A stretch of DNA of 64,000 nucleotides from contig NC_088322.1 of the NCBI RefSeq assembly GCF_910592395.1, positions 15,495,431 to 15,559,430 on the forward strand, in the 5' to 3' direction. A program made the position numbers and the translations under genes. The notes beneath the pieces are model-generated. The model saw only the letters and a program-made list of their open reading frames with translations. It ran no database searches and was not told the DNA's origin. Source of the stretch: Lineus longissimus (Eukaryota > Nemertea > Pilidiophora > Heteronemertea > Lineidae). Positions 26,501 through 35,668 of this stretch are shown here, piece after piece (position 1 is the first letter of the stretch; each line of letters starts with the position of its first letter).

Positions 26501-29500
26501 TCAAAACGTTACGGACCAAAAATCGTCCGAAAGCGATGCGATATCAGTATGGTGGGAGTCCGTTTTTACCGAGTGATTCATTGGCATCAGAGCTGGAGGA
26601 TACGTTTAAGAAGGATTTGGATTTCCCTGCAGGATATTCACCACGAGAACGGAAGTGAGTAGTTGCGGGTATTCAATATTTGAATGCGGACGGTTTTACT
26701 CTTGGTAGCGATATGGCCTAGAGAGAATACTGGTCTGTGTTTGGTTGTTGCAAAACTTGGGCTGCTGGCCCCACATCAAACAAATGTGCCCCCCTCTAAT
26801 GTAACTGTGCTTCCTTGCCACAGTGTGAGAGCTTGTAGGTCACTGTGTCTCGGAGAGCTTTGCTGGTTGGTCGTTCCTGCCAGACAGGGCCTCGGCTAGT
26901 GGTTGAAATACACTTCTCTCTTCCTGGGAGGTGGAATTGAACAGTTGAGGTTGCTACATTGTAATACTTCTCTGCTGCCATGGCAATCATAGCTAACAAG
27001 TACAATTCTTTGTGGTCCTTTTCCAGGCATCATAACTACAAAGTGATGGAGACTGCCCGGATCGCTCGAATCAACCAACGGCGGCCGAAGCTCGGTCTGA
27101 ATATCCCCGGCTCCAACATGAGTACGAGTGGTAACGAGTCGGACATCTCCATGCGGTCACAACGTAACTCCCTCTATCTGTCAGACAGTGAATCAATGAT
27201 CAGTGAAGGTACAGGTTACCAGGGTGATACAGACAGTGTCTGTGGCAATCGAACACCGATCTGCAACGTCAACATACCGACAAGAACGGGAATGACCAGG
27301 TATGTACCTTACACCCCTTGTTGTGAATGGCATTGTCCAAAGAGCACTCTTGATGCACTCCTGGTGCAAGGATGCGTGGGCTGGGAAACATCTCATGTAA
27401 ATGTACCGGTATTGAATGATTTCTTGTATTTGCTATGTGTTCAGATTACAAGTTTTATCTGATAGCTACTCTGACTGACTACTGAAGGCCAAATCTTGCC
27501 TTGTGTCTGGGTCTCCCTGTTCTGATGTGGCTGATTTCTGGCCCATTGGTGACCATATTTCATTTATGTGTGGTCTTGGTTCCAGTGTAATGAGAAAACC
27601 TCCACTTCACGTCACTTTTGAGAGGTATGATTTGTCTTGTCGAACGCTTGAATCCAACACAACTGCTAGATTATAATAGTCATTCACCAGTGCTTGTACA
27701 GGATTGCGAATAATCGTATTATGGCTTTCATAAAGCGCTTTTCATTGATGAATGTCTGTATCCGAGCACTTTTATACAACTGCTATTTGTACTGTGGTCA
27801 TCTCCCAGTGGACCCTCTAGGGTATCAAACAGCACTCCTTTGAGCTGGACTGGGGGAAACATTGACCTGAGTGGGGTTGGAATCTGATGCTCTACCACAC
27901 TTTTAGATACACCAGAACACTTGCATGTACTCTACGACACGCATATTCTCTAGCATTTGACAACCATGGTGTTTACTAACCATCGTTTGACCGAGCTATA
28001 GTAAATTTGGAGTTTCATTTGCAAAACAAGATACATCCTTTTCAGCTAGTGTTTAAGTTTTGACTCCAGTTGGTTTAAAAACTAGACTTCTCCCCTCACC
28101 CTACTCAAACCATCACTCTGCCTCTTACAGCTCCTGCCTCTCCGTGACTGCAGCTCAAACCGTCATGTCCAGCACCGTCATAAGCTCCATGGCATCGTCC
28201 GGAGGCAATGCAAACATCACCACCACAACAATGAATAGCGGCAACACATCATTCGGGACGACCACGTCTAACCAACGTACCAGTTCTCCTAATGCGGGCA
28301 CCAACGCCAACATCGGCAAACCTGGTATTCCTGGCTCCAATGACCTGGAGACGGCATTACGTCGCTTGTCACTGCGGCATGCGCATGATGTTTTTGAACG
28401 GAAGTATCGGGAGTCAGAGGACTTGATGAGGTGAGAGAAGATGTTGCTGCTTGTCATTGCTAGAACAAAGTATTGTGGCGCTCGACTTGGTTTATAAACA
28501 TGTATGATTTTACCGATGAAATGTCATTCTTTTCATTCACATGGGCTTCACATCAGTATCATGAATGTGGTCTGCAGACTAGCTGCTTCACTATCTGATT
28601 TCAGTGTGCCCATTACATAGAGCAATCAATATCTATAAATAACCTTCAAGATTGTATGAGTCCACTTAAACATTTTAGCAGTAATAAACTGGGGAAATAA
28701 CTGATTAGATTTGACAACTATTTTACCAGCCATACAGTTTAGAATAAAGAAAAAGTTAAAAACAACATCTGAAATTAACTCAAATGGCCTTGTTGCATTT
28801 CTTTTATTTTGAAGTGCAAATTCTTCCAGGTTTGGTAGTGAAACGGGATCTTTGACCCCAACGCCGTGTTATACACCAGAAAGTCTCATGTCAACTGGTA
28901 GTTGTTTATCGGGGATGTCCGGTCCGCCCAGTGGAGGAGGGTACACGTTCAAAATGCCTGAAAAGTTACAAATCGTGAAGCCGATGGAGGGATCGATGAC
29001 GTTACACCAGTGGCAGAGGTTAGCGACACCACATCTCGGTGGATTCTTGGAGGATCGGCCCGGCGTACAGATCAAAGGAGAACGAAAGGTCGACTTCGGC
29101 AATGACTTTGAAAATTATTCCATTACTGACTTTGAGGAGGATGGTAAGCTGACACCCCTTGAATCTAAATGTGATGATCTATTCAGTACAATTATGTCCA
29201 TTTGGATTAGTCTACTCTTGCATCAGAGGTGTATTTGACAAGTGAAGTGGAACTGGTCAGCGAATTGCTTTTAATCAGTGATTGTATTGGTAAAACTCGA
29301 AGGCCAACTCTAACTGTACCTGGCTCAGTGGTTAAGATCCATGCTACCATTCATTCCGAAAGGCTGCTCTCAAATGCGTAAAGCAACGAGATTCTTGTTC
29401 TTCTTGTATGGTTTTACTTCTTGTATGAAGTACCTCTGCCATCTCATCATGATCTGTCAAGAAGCTGCTGAATGTTTTCGTACTCTACAAATTTTCTATT

Positions 29501-30814
29501 TCATTTCAGATCCAGATGAAGAAGAGTTTAAATATATGAATGTTCGGAAATGTGCCGAGTCAACATCGAGTACTTACACGTACACGACAGCGAAGATCAT
29601 GCATCCAACGGATGACTACGCACTGACCACGTTGTCATCATCAACAGGGTAAGCTAGCGCTAGATTTCACTGTTTTATGCGCAAGAGACAAGTGTTGGAC
29701 ACCAATACTGCCATCTTGTTCCTGTTATGATAATTACAAGTACAACTCAGCATGATGACTGTCAGTGAGTGATAACTTTGGTCCAAGGCCAGGCCATTAA
29801 ACCCAATTTGTGTTCAACAGTAGTTACGCGCAAGAAATGTTCAAAATATGTTAACGTAGATATAGAAAAACTGACACATAGAGCTGTTGGAAGCTTATTG
29901 ACATGTGACATTTTGCCTGTTTCAATTGAGTTGAAATCTTGAAGTTAATTAATCGCCTCCCTCCAACTTTCAGCACGTCGTCAACACCGCGGCCAACATG
30001 TAGCCTCCTGAGTCCCATGACAGAGAGCTCAATGTCCCGCAGCGCTACCAGTACGTTTAGTATGAACCTTGGCCTGTCACAGACGCTGAAGGAACGAGGT
30101 TTCCACACCGAGACAGTTCAGCTTAGCAATCCCACACGTGTGTCAAGTATCGTCACGGAGACGCTGTATGACAAACAGCGTGCTCAACCAACAACTATTT
30201 ACACCACGGCTATGACAGAGCCAACGATACGTGTCACGGAATCTTACAGTCACGGACTACCGGAGCCACCATATTTTGGAATCACAGAGAAACCAGATTG
30301 GTCAAAATTAGAATCTTTTGCAAACACTTTATCAGACAAAATACGGAATATCGGTGTTGATCGGTTGTTCGGGAGTTCTACTGAGGATGAAACAGAGGCT
30401 ACCGATAATGAAAAGGAGGCTACGGAAAGTGAAAAAGAGTCGGCAGAAAGTGTAATAGAAACTTCAAGTGATAAGGACACAAAGAAAGAGAGGATGAGTG
30501 CTCGACCTAAATTAACAATAAAAATAGCGTCAGGCGACATGAAATGTGCAAGTCCAACAGCGACGCCCCCTAATTCTCCAATCTGTGCAACGCCACCGTC
30601 ACCAATCACACCACCAAATTCTCCGATCGGAGGGACAGAACCGAACTCAAAGTCTGCATTTAGTTTTAACTTTGTTAGTCCGATATTACAGATTGCCGGC
30701 CTGCAGTTGCGACGGAAGTCTGACTTTGGTTTATTAGGTGCAATGCAAATACCTAATCGAGAGGCGCAGCCACCAGGACTGTTTAGGGGACTAAGTGCAG
30801 AGAAGAAGTCATGA
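8588..30814 (+). CDS. TRAK1: TRAK/Milton mitochondrial trafficking adaptor
   Basis: Coding exons: 8588-8813, 11253-11465, 23351-23427, 24853-25055, 25418-25511, 25933-26142, 26362-26654, 27027-27299, 28131-28430, 28830-29143, 29510-29648, 29974-30814. Every junction is in phase and the sum is about 1,060 codons. TRAK proteins join kinesin-1 and dynein/dynactin to Miro on mitochondria. Family marks seen: [14 protein letters not shown] at the HAP1 N-terminal region; [18 protein letters not shown]; a dynein CC1-box-like AARIG in [11 protein letters not shown]; a long coiled coil; a Spindly-like [23 protein letters not shown]; and the C-terminal [19 protein letters not shown] with ...GTCTSS-type Ser/Thr-rich tail. 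The 8588 exon is internal (phase 0 start, no in-frame ATG), so the 5' end of this form is missing. Vertebrates have two paralogues (TRAK1, TRAK2); this looks like the single invertebrate gene. The gene is certain, but the transcript set is inferred. Confidence 0.95.
10240..10315 (+). CDS. Possible alternative first exon of TRAK (HAP1-type form)
   Basis: ATG opens [16 protein letters not shown]... and the frame ends at ACTT|GTAAGT in phase 1. It could therefore splice to the 11253 exon, giving ...[13 protein letters not shown]. It competes with the 8588-8813 exon, which ends in the same phase and gives ...[13 protein letters not shown]. The peptide has no recognised domain. Support is the donor and phase only. 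Confidence 0.3.
11066..11148. repeat. 28-bp tandem repeat, three copies
   Basis: CTCTGACCAGAGGTAGAGTC plus CATCACAT repeats three times, essentially perfectly. It lies about 100 bp upstream of the HAP1-type exon of TRAK, inside an intron. CTCTGACCAGAG is itself nearly palindromic. Confidence 0.95.
11466..13792. other. TRAK intron, no supported gene
   Basis: Moderately AT-rich sequence with short chance frames on both strands (for example near 12425-12957). No repeat end or RNA gene was recognised. Confidence 0.6.
13793..13970 (+). CDS. Possible alternative first exon of TRAK (acidic N-terminus)
   Basis: ATG at 13793, with a second in-frame ATG at 13850 ([17 protein letters not shown]), opens a frame ending at GAAG|GTAGGA in phase 1. 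Joined to 23351 it reads ...[20 protein letters not shown] human TRAK1 form likewise starts MSL... with a short acidic, Cys-containing N-terminus placed directly before [15 protein letters not shown]. That resemblance makes this the most persuasive of the short 5' exons after 18167. It is unproven without transcripts. Confidence 0.5.
14731..14953. mobile_element. Foldback element, 98-bp inverted arms
   Basis: The left arm, 14731-14828 (TGTGACTCGCTCTACC... to ...CCTTTTGTGAA), is repeated inverted at 14856-14953 with only about three mismatches, around a 27-bp loop. It has no coding capacity. It looks like a foldback-type MITE in a TRAK intron. No clear target duplication was seen. Confidence 0.9.
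15022..15202. repeat. Dispersed repeat of the 'tagaacctctct' family
   Basis: Landmarks are TAGAACCTCTTCATTGAGGA, CAGAGGTCAAGTTGT, GGGACCGTAATCACGA and, at the end, GGGAGGTTCCACTGTA. Related copies lie near 25539, 45225 and 46757, and a diverged one lies near 16967. It is non-coding and probably an old short transposon family. Confidence 0.75.
15203..18166. other. TRAK intron, no supported gene
   Basis: Only short chance frames. A diverged copy of the dispersed repeat seen at 15022 lies about 16967-17135 (GAGAACCTCCATATTAAATG ... GGGACAAAAATTATGTCCTG). Confidence 0.6.
18167..18302 (+). CDS. Possible alternative first exon of TRAK (MSLKKT form)
   Basis: ATG opens [20 protein letters not shown]..., 45 codons ending at ACAA|GTAAGT in phase 1. 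Joined to 23351 it gives ...[19 protein letters not shown]. The open frame extends upstream to a possible acceptor at about 18133 (TCTACCAG), so it could also be an internal exon. Codon use looks protein-like and the donor is strong. No known domain is seen. Confidence 0.5.
19975..20050 (+). CDS. Possible alternative first exon of TRAK (MANNTD form)
   Basis: ATG opens [19 protein letters not shown], followed by YGNYVA. It ends at GCGT|GTAAGTAT in phase 1, 25 codons plus one base. Joined to 23351 it gives ...[12 protein letters not shown]. The peptide is acidic and Pro-rich, as might be expected of a disordered leader before the coiled coil. Confidence 0.45.
20734..20764 (+). CDS. Possible alternative first exon of TRAK (very short)
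   Basis: ATG opens [10 protein letters not shown] and ends at CCTG|GTAAGT in phase 1, so it would join 23351 as ...[12 protein letters not shown]. It is only ten codons, so chance is more likely than for the longer ones. Confidence 0.3.
21389..21440. repeat. Short direct repeat, ~26 bp x 2
   Basis: GTTGGGTGCCTCATTAACAT plus TATGT occurs twice in tandem. A smaller repeat, CAATCCATGCCTAATCCATG, lies about 80 bp before it. Confidence 0.85.
22196..22253 (+). CDS. Possible alternative first exon of TRAK (MAEGQD form)
   Basis: ATG in good context (AAAATGGCC) opens [19 protein letters not shown] and ends at GGAG|GTATGG in phase 1, 19 codons plus one base. Joined to 23351 it reads ...[16 protein letters not shown]. 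It is the ATG exon closest to the shared acceptor. Confidence 0.45.
22628..23247. mobile_element. Non-autonomous DNA transposon, ~620 bp
   Basis: Imperfect terminal inverted repeats: left ATAGGCCTTTTTACACGGTG, then CTGGTTCAAG; right CTTGAACC, then CGCACCGTGTAAAAACGCCT and TAT. The inside is CpG-rich, with many GGTTC/GACGG motifs and repeated CGCTTTTACACG. TTATA on the left and TTATG on the right could be remnants of a target duplication. The ends resemble Harbinger-type MITEs, which is an inference. It sits in the intron between the 22196 exon and the shared TRAK exon at 23351. Confidence 0.8.
24286..24834. repeat. 23-bp minisatellite beside a TRAK splice acceptor
   Basis: TGCTCATGTTTGGTGATGTC plus GTC or ATC repeats about 23 times with few substitutions. 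The array ends only about 18 bp before the acceptor of the 24853 exon (TTGTCTTAACAG). It therefore occupies the place where branch point and pyrimidine tract would be expected to begin. Confidence 0.95.
25245..25376. repeat. 66-bp direct repeat, two copies
   Basis: Both copies contain TTGAGCTCTTATACCCTCAC, ACAGTCACGAGCC and AGTATTGCTGCTCGAGT. They differ at a few bases. The repeat lies in the TRAK intron just before the 25418 exon. Confidence 0.9.
25539..25665. repeat. Dispersed repeat of the 'tagaacctctct' family, partial
   Basis: Contains AGTAGAACCTCTCTATTAAG, TAGCTAGAGAGGTGTCC, CAGAGGTCAAGTTGTATGGA and GGACCAAAACTAGTGTCCTT. Same family as 15022-15202. It lies in a TRAK intron immediately after the 25418-25511 exon. 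Confidence 0.7.
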
Positions 30815-32790
30815 CAGGGAGACGGTGATTAGGACATCTTAATCTTTACTCTTAAGGACTCGAGGAAATTTCCTAATGAGAAATTCGACTGAATCTCAAA
30901 GATAATGTTACCGATGTCATCCTCCTCTTGAGCCATTTGTGACTAAGGCTACTGATGTCTCATGCAGTGAGCCGTTTGTGACTAAGGCTACTGATGTCTC
31001 ATGCAATGAGCCGTTTGTGACTAATGCTACTGATGTCTCATGCAATGAGCCGTTTGTGACTAAGGCTACTGATGTCTCATGCAATGAGCCGTTTGTGACT
31101 AATGCTACTGATGTCTCATGCAATGAGCCGTTTGTGACTAAGGCTACTGATGTCTCATGCAATGAGCCGTTTGTGACTAATGCTACTGATGTCTCATGCA
31201 ATGAGCCGTTTGTGACTAATGCTACTGATGTCTCATGCAGTGAGCCGTTTGTGACTAAGGCTACTGATGTCTCATGCAGTGAGCCGTTTGTGACTAAGGC
31301 TACTGATGTCTCATGCAGTGAGCCGTTTGTGACTAAGGCTGCTGATGTCTCATGCAATGAGCCGTTTGTGACTAAGGCTACTGATGTCTCATGCAGTGAG
31401 CCGTTTGTGACTAATGCTACTGATGTCTCATGCAATGAGCCGTTTGTGACTAAGGCTACTGATGTCTCTTCATGTGCTATCAATTCCAATGTATCATATC
31501 ACCAAGCTGTATATATACTTGTCATTGTACATGACCAGGATCACCTCAGTTTTATGGGAACCTTCTTCAAATTTCAAAATGTTCATCAGCTATTCATGAG
31601 TTAATTGTATATTTTGTAGTTTTCTCGAACATTAATGTCTCAATCAATTTAGGGACTGTATTTTATGATTTCGCCTGGAGTCTGTTGAGGAGACTTTCCT
31701 CCACTTTGTTGTTAGTTACTCTATCCGTGCATCAACTGAAGGAGATAGTTTCAGTATCATTGTCAAATACATTTCTTCAAACCATTACAATGATCGCCAA
31801 GTTTCGTTGAAACAAACTTTCGGTGCAATGAAGAACAGATCTGCTTTCACTTCAATGGTGCCTTGTCTTTCTCATTGTGTTCATGGTTCCTTCAGTTGCT
31901 GTAGAAACTATCTCCACGGCTACTAGTAGACATTGATTTCTGTCTTCTTTGAATTCGGTCTTTTACTACTAAAGAAAAATGCTCTGTTGAGAAAAGAAAT
32001 TTACTGGTAATCATCGTGCGACTCGTCATTGTGGAACTTTTGCTTATTTTTCGTTGAAACTTGTTCGAGATGTCTCCGATGAACGGAAGAATCACTTCAT
32101 CGTTTGTTTTTGTCATATTTCACAGAAAACCATAAGGAACCATCAAGCTTTGTGATATTTGTATAAGTTTTACACAATTTTATGCCTGGATAGGGTTTGA
32201 AGCCTACATTTCAATGAATGTTTGTAATACTGTGCTGTGTACATGTGAGTTTTTTAGCTGAGCCTGGATTTTGAATCAGAGGCTGTGTTGGCTATTCGTG
32301 CAACTTAATTTTTGTACTCAACACTCTTGCCAACTTCTAGCAAAGAAATCATCTAAGACCTTCATCATTTATCCGGTTGGTCATTTGTAAACTGACCATA
32401 TCAGCTTTTCGTCTGCTATAAAACGTTGTGGTACAGTGGTTGTACCAGTGTTATAGTTTGCATGTATTCCAGCCAGTTTCAAAATAACCAGATGCTTCCA
32501 AATCATGACTGTTAAATAAATTCCTTTCGTGAATGTTGACATACAGAAGTAAATGTCGTGAGATGTGAATTTGGTACCGATGTCCTTTCAGTGCTAAGGA
32601 CCACAGTTCGCACTTACTAGTCAACACTGACTGTTTTTGGTGTCACCACGGTAACTGTAATGTTTGCAGTGTATTAATGGTTTCCATGGCTACAGTTGTT
32701 GTCTACTGACAATTTGGTTTGTGCTTTTACAGTAGTTGAACACCTTGTGTCAGTTATTTATAGAAAATAAATTCATGTTCAAACTAAAAC
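30815..32790 (+). other. TRAK 3' untranslated region
   Basis: Follows the TGA at 30812-30814 with no further TRAK-like frame. AATAAA occurs at 32515-32520 and at 32766-32771, and T/G-rich sequence follows the second, so the transcript probably ends near 32790. It carries the 39-bp array described separately. Confidence 0.7.
30930..31470. repeat. 39-bp minisatellite in TRAK 3'UTR, ~14 copies
   Basis: GAGCCGTTTGTGACTAAGGC plus TACTGATGTCTCATGCAGT repeats about 14 times. Because 39 is a multiple of three, both strands stay open (EPFVTKATDVSCN on plus, HETSVALVTNGSL on minus). TAAGGCT and TAATGCT variants alternate in part of the array, suggesting 78-bp duplication steps. Confidence 0.97.
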
Positions 32791-32905
32791 AGTCTGTTGA
32801 ATTTTTTTATTGAGATGTGATACTTCTGACGACATTGTGTCATTCGATGTAACAACCATGTCGAAGCAACAGATCAACAGGGTTGGCGCGCCCCTTGGTA
32901 TTTTC

Positions 32906-32941
32906 GCCACTAGCGAATGCTGCACTGATGAGTGGCGAATG
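32906..32941. repeat. Short inverted repeat
   Basis: TTCGCCACT pairs perfectly with AGTGGCGAA across about 17 bp. It lies just past the TRAK 3' end. A terminator-like role cannot be assumed in a eukaryote; it may be a transposon remnant. Confidence 0.5.
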
Positions 32942-33204
32942 TAAAACAATGTCTGGCTAAAGATTTTGTGAATTCAATTTGAATTGCCAAGATTTTGCGA
33001 GAGAGTAGTTGTGAGAAAATTGATCAAAGTCTATCAAAAAGACCCACTTCCACACCAAATGCACCAATTAACGATCGTTAGTCAGTCAAACTTTATCATA
33101 TTTGCGGGCGGGCGCGCTATCACACGTGGTTGCTATCGTCTGCATTGTAGTTATACCCGTTGCCGCTAGTGATTTTGGTGGCGCTGCTGGTCGCCTTACG
33201 CATA

Positions 33205-33904
33205 GGTCTCGTAAGGGAGTTTTCCCCAAATGTACGCGATGATGACGTGCCCCATTAACAGGACGTAACATCTATTTTAAAATGCGTTTCCAAAGTGAAT
33301 GAATGAGGACAACCCATTTGTATCGTATATCACTGGAAAAGCCCGATTTCCCTGATTCTGCAGGAATTCGGGCATTTTATTTCTTTAAATAAATCATAAG
33401 CGTCGCATTTGCTCCTAGCTCTGTTCACCATCCCAAATGGCAATATTGCCAATTGGGCCGGACAATCACGAAAAACCCCAAATATTATACATTTCTTCCT
33501 GAATAATTCTTACAGAAACCATTCTCCCATGAAAGACAGTTGCTTATGCTACACAAAAATAACAAAAAAATGAGGGTCAACCATTGAACTTTTGAGATAT
33601 GTTGAATTTTGCACAAATCAGCGAAAAACGCACCAACTGGCACTGGACGGCATTTTCAACACGGGGCCGACGCACATCCCAAGTTCAGTGTACACATACG
33701 TCGGCAACAACAGTATAAATGCGTAGTTTCTTGTTAGCCGCCTATTGAGTAGCGCTCTAGGTTTCAGAAACTCCAAAAAACATGTTTTTTTCGCCAAAAC
33801 AACTGCTGAATCAACACTGACATACTGTAAGGATCGAGAAATCAATGATTTTAGGAACTACGGTGAGGGAGGCGCATGAATAAAAAAAACTCCCTAATGA
33901 GACC
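33205..33904 (+). mobile_element. Non-autonomous DNA transposon, copy 1
   Basis: Starts GGTCTCGTAAGGGAGTTTT and ends AAAACTCCCTAATGAGACC, which is its inverse with two mismatches. The interior matches 43450-44128 almost throughout (for example GACGTGCCCCATTAACAGGA and GGGCCGGACAATCACGAAAA). No transposase frame is present. No obvious target duplication was found. Confidence 0.88.
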
Positions 33905-34139
33905 ACATTATCGGCAAGTTTCCCGCTCGCTTCGTTGCCATGGAGTCTCCGGTCACGGGTTCCTCGAATCGTTCGTTGATTTGCTAGTCTCCGTACTGGC
34001 GGGCTGCCATTCTCGCACATGTTACTGTGGGCTGGGTCGGCCCCAAGATGGACAAACGATCGGCAATGGCTAGAGCTGACTCAATATGGCTAAAAGTGAC
34101 AGCCACTTGGCTAAAAAGTGGCTAGGAGGAAAACATTCA

Positions 34140-34622
34140 CAAGTTGTGATTTCCTCATCTCTCTCATCATGTTGTCAACACGGTGGAGCAGCCAGGACTG
34201 ATTCGGCCTGGCTGTGACTTCCTCATCTCTCTCACCATGTTGACAACTTGGCAGAGCAGCCAAGACTAATTTGGCCTGGCTGTGACTGTCTCATCTCTCT
34301 CACCATATTAACAACTAGGCAGTGCGGCGAAGACTGATGCCGCCTGGCTGTGACTGTCTCATCTCTCTCACCATGTTGACAACTTGGCAGAGCAGCCAAG
34401 ACTGATTTGGCCTGGCTGTGACTGTCTCTCATCTCTTTCACCATGTAGACAACTTGGCAGAGCAGCCGAAACTGATTTGGCCTGACTGTGATTGTCTCAT
34501 CTCTCGCCATATTAACAACTAGGCAGTGCGGCGAAGATTGATGCGGCCTGGCTGTGACTGTCTCATCACTCTCATCATGTTGTCAACACGGTGGAGCAGC
34601 CAGGACTGATTCGGCCTGGTCA
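34140..34622 (-). repeat. 68-bp satellite, short array, inverted orientation
   Basis: About seven units built from CTGTGACTGTCTCATCTCTC, CACCATGTTGACAACTTGGC and AGAGCAGCCAAGACTGATT. It is the reverse complement of the long array at 40620-43449. Units alternate between a GTTGTCAACACGGTGGAGC type and an AACTTGGCAGAGCAGCC type. Confidence 0.95.
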
Positions 34623-35247
34623 CAACCCTGGAATGATGGCAATTAATTATGACCATCAGGCATGAGGCATTGGATGGGAGATTGACTTTGAGGCTGTCAA
34701 CTTGTTTTCACAGCCACATTGCCAATCTGATTGCTGAGGCTAGAGAAGACCCAGCATCCATTTGGAGAGGGAATTTCTCCGAGTTGTGGTGGTGGTGGGA
34801 GTTAGGACTGTGTGCAACCTCATGCGAATCCAAGAGGAGACACTTATGGTCTTCCCAGCTGAATGATTCACCGATCTCGTCTGTGTCCTTGGGGAAAGAC
34901 ACCTAACCCTGCTAACTACTTTGAAGGAGGAGGTCCCTGTGTACCTGCAATGCAGCCAGACAGAAGAGTTGTGTCTGATCTAAGCCTCAAATGATGGAAG
35001 GGGTCAAGTAAGCTGGGACTAACAAATGCTATCCTCATAGAAGAGAGCGTGTCCACTGAGGCAGGTTCAACTGTAGTATAAAGTCCAAATGCTCCAGCCA
35101 CTTGGGCAATCTATTCTTCCTTTTCATAGTAGCCAGACTACTGTAAATTTAGTTATGGCAAGGTCAAGTCTAAAAGGCTACTATCCGTTGGTATGACTCA
35201 ACTTCCAAGACACAAAAATTAACTGACTCTTATTCTAAAACAAGTCA
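34623..35247. other. No supported gene
   Basis: Only short chance frames (near 34649-34906). The 3' end of the CWC25 transcript probably lies at its right edge. Confidence 0.55.
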
Positions 35248-35253
35248 TTTATT
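35248..35253 (-). terminator. Candidate polyadenylation signal of CWC25
   Basis: TTTATT on the plus strand is AATAAA on the minus strand, about 420 bp past the CWC25 stop codon at 35669-35671. No closer perfect signal was seen. Confidence 0.5.
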
Positions 35254-35668
35254 CTAAAATCATTGCAAATAGTGCAGTCATAGCAGCACGTCTGGAAAAT
35301 GTTACTGATACAGAATTGCAACTAGTTAGACCCATGATGTTTGACTCCTGACAGTTTCATTCATAGGGGGCAGCACTAAACTTCACACCTGCCCCCTGAA
35401 ATATCTTCCATGTCTTCCTTGCTCACTTTAAATGTTCAGAACACTGAACTCGGCCTCTTCTAAAGTGTCTATAAAGTCTCGATGAAAAACAACAGACATT
35501 CATCACTGGGAGGATAGATGAACCAATCAATGTCATCCTCCCATTGCTTCTCGAACTATACATGTAGACGTCCATTGACGTTGACAAAACAAATGGAGGA
35601 CATGGTGAACTGTCTCCAGAATCTAACCAAAGAAGCACTGTTTACAAAGAGAGTCATCATCGGTCAAT

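Noticed and set aside
30917-31604. Long repetitive frames on both strands after the TRAK stop
   Set aside because: Both come from the 39-bp repeat, whose length is a multiple of three and so cannot create frame breaks. No start context or domain.
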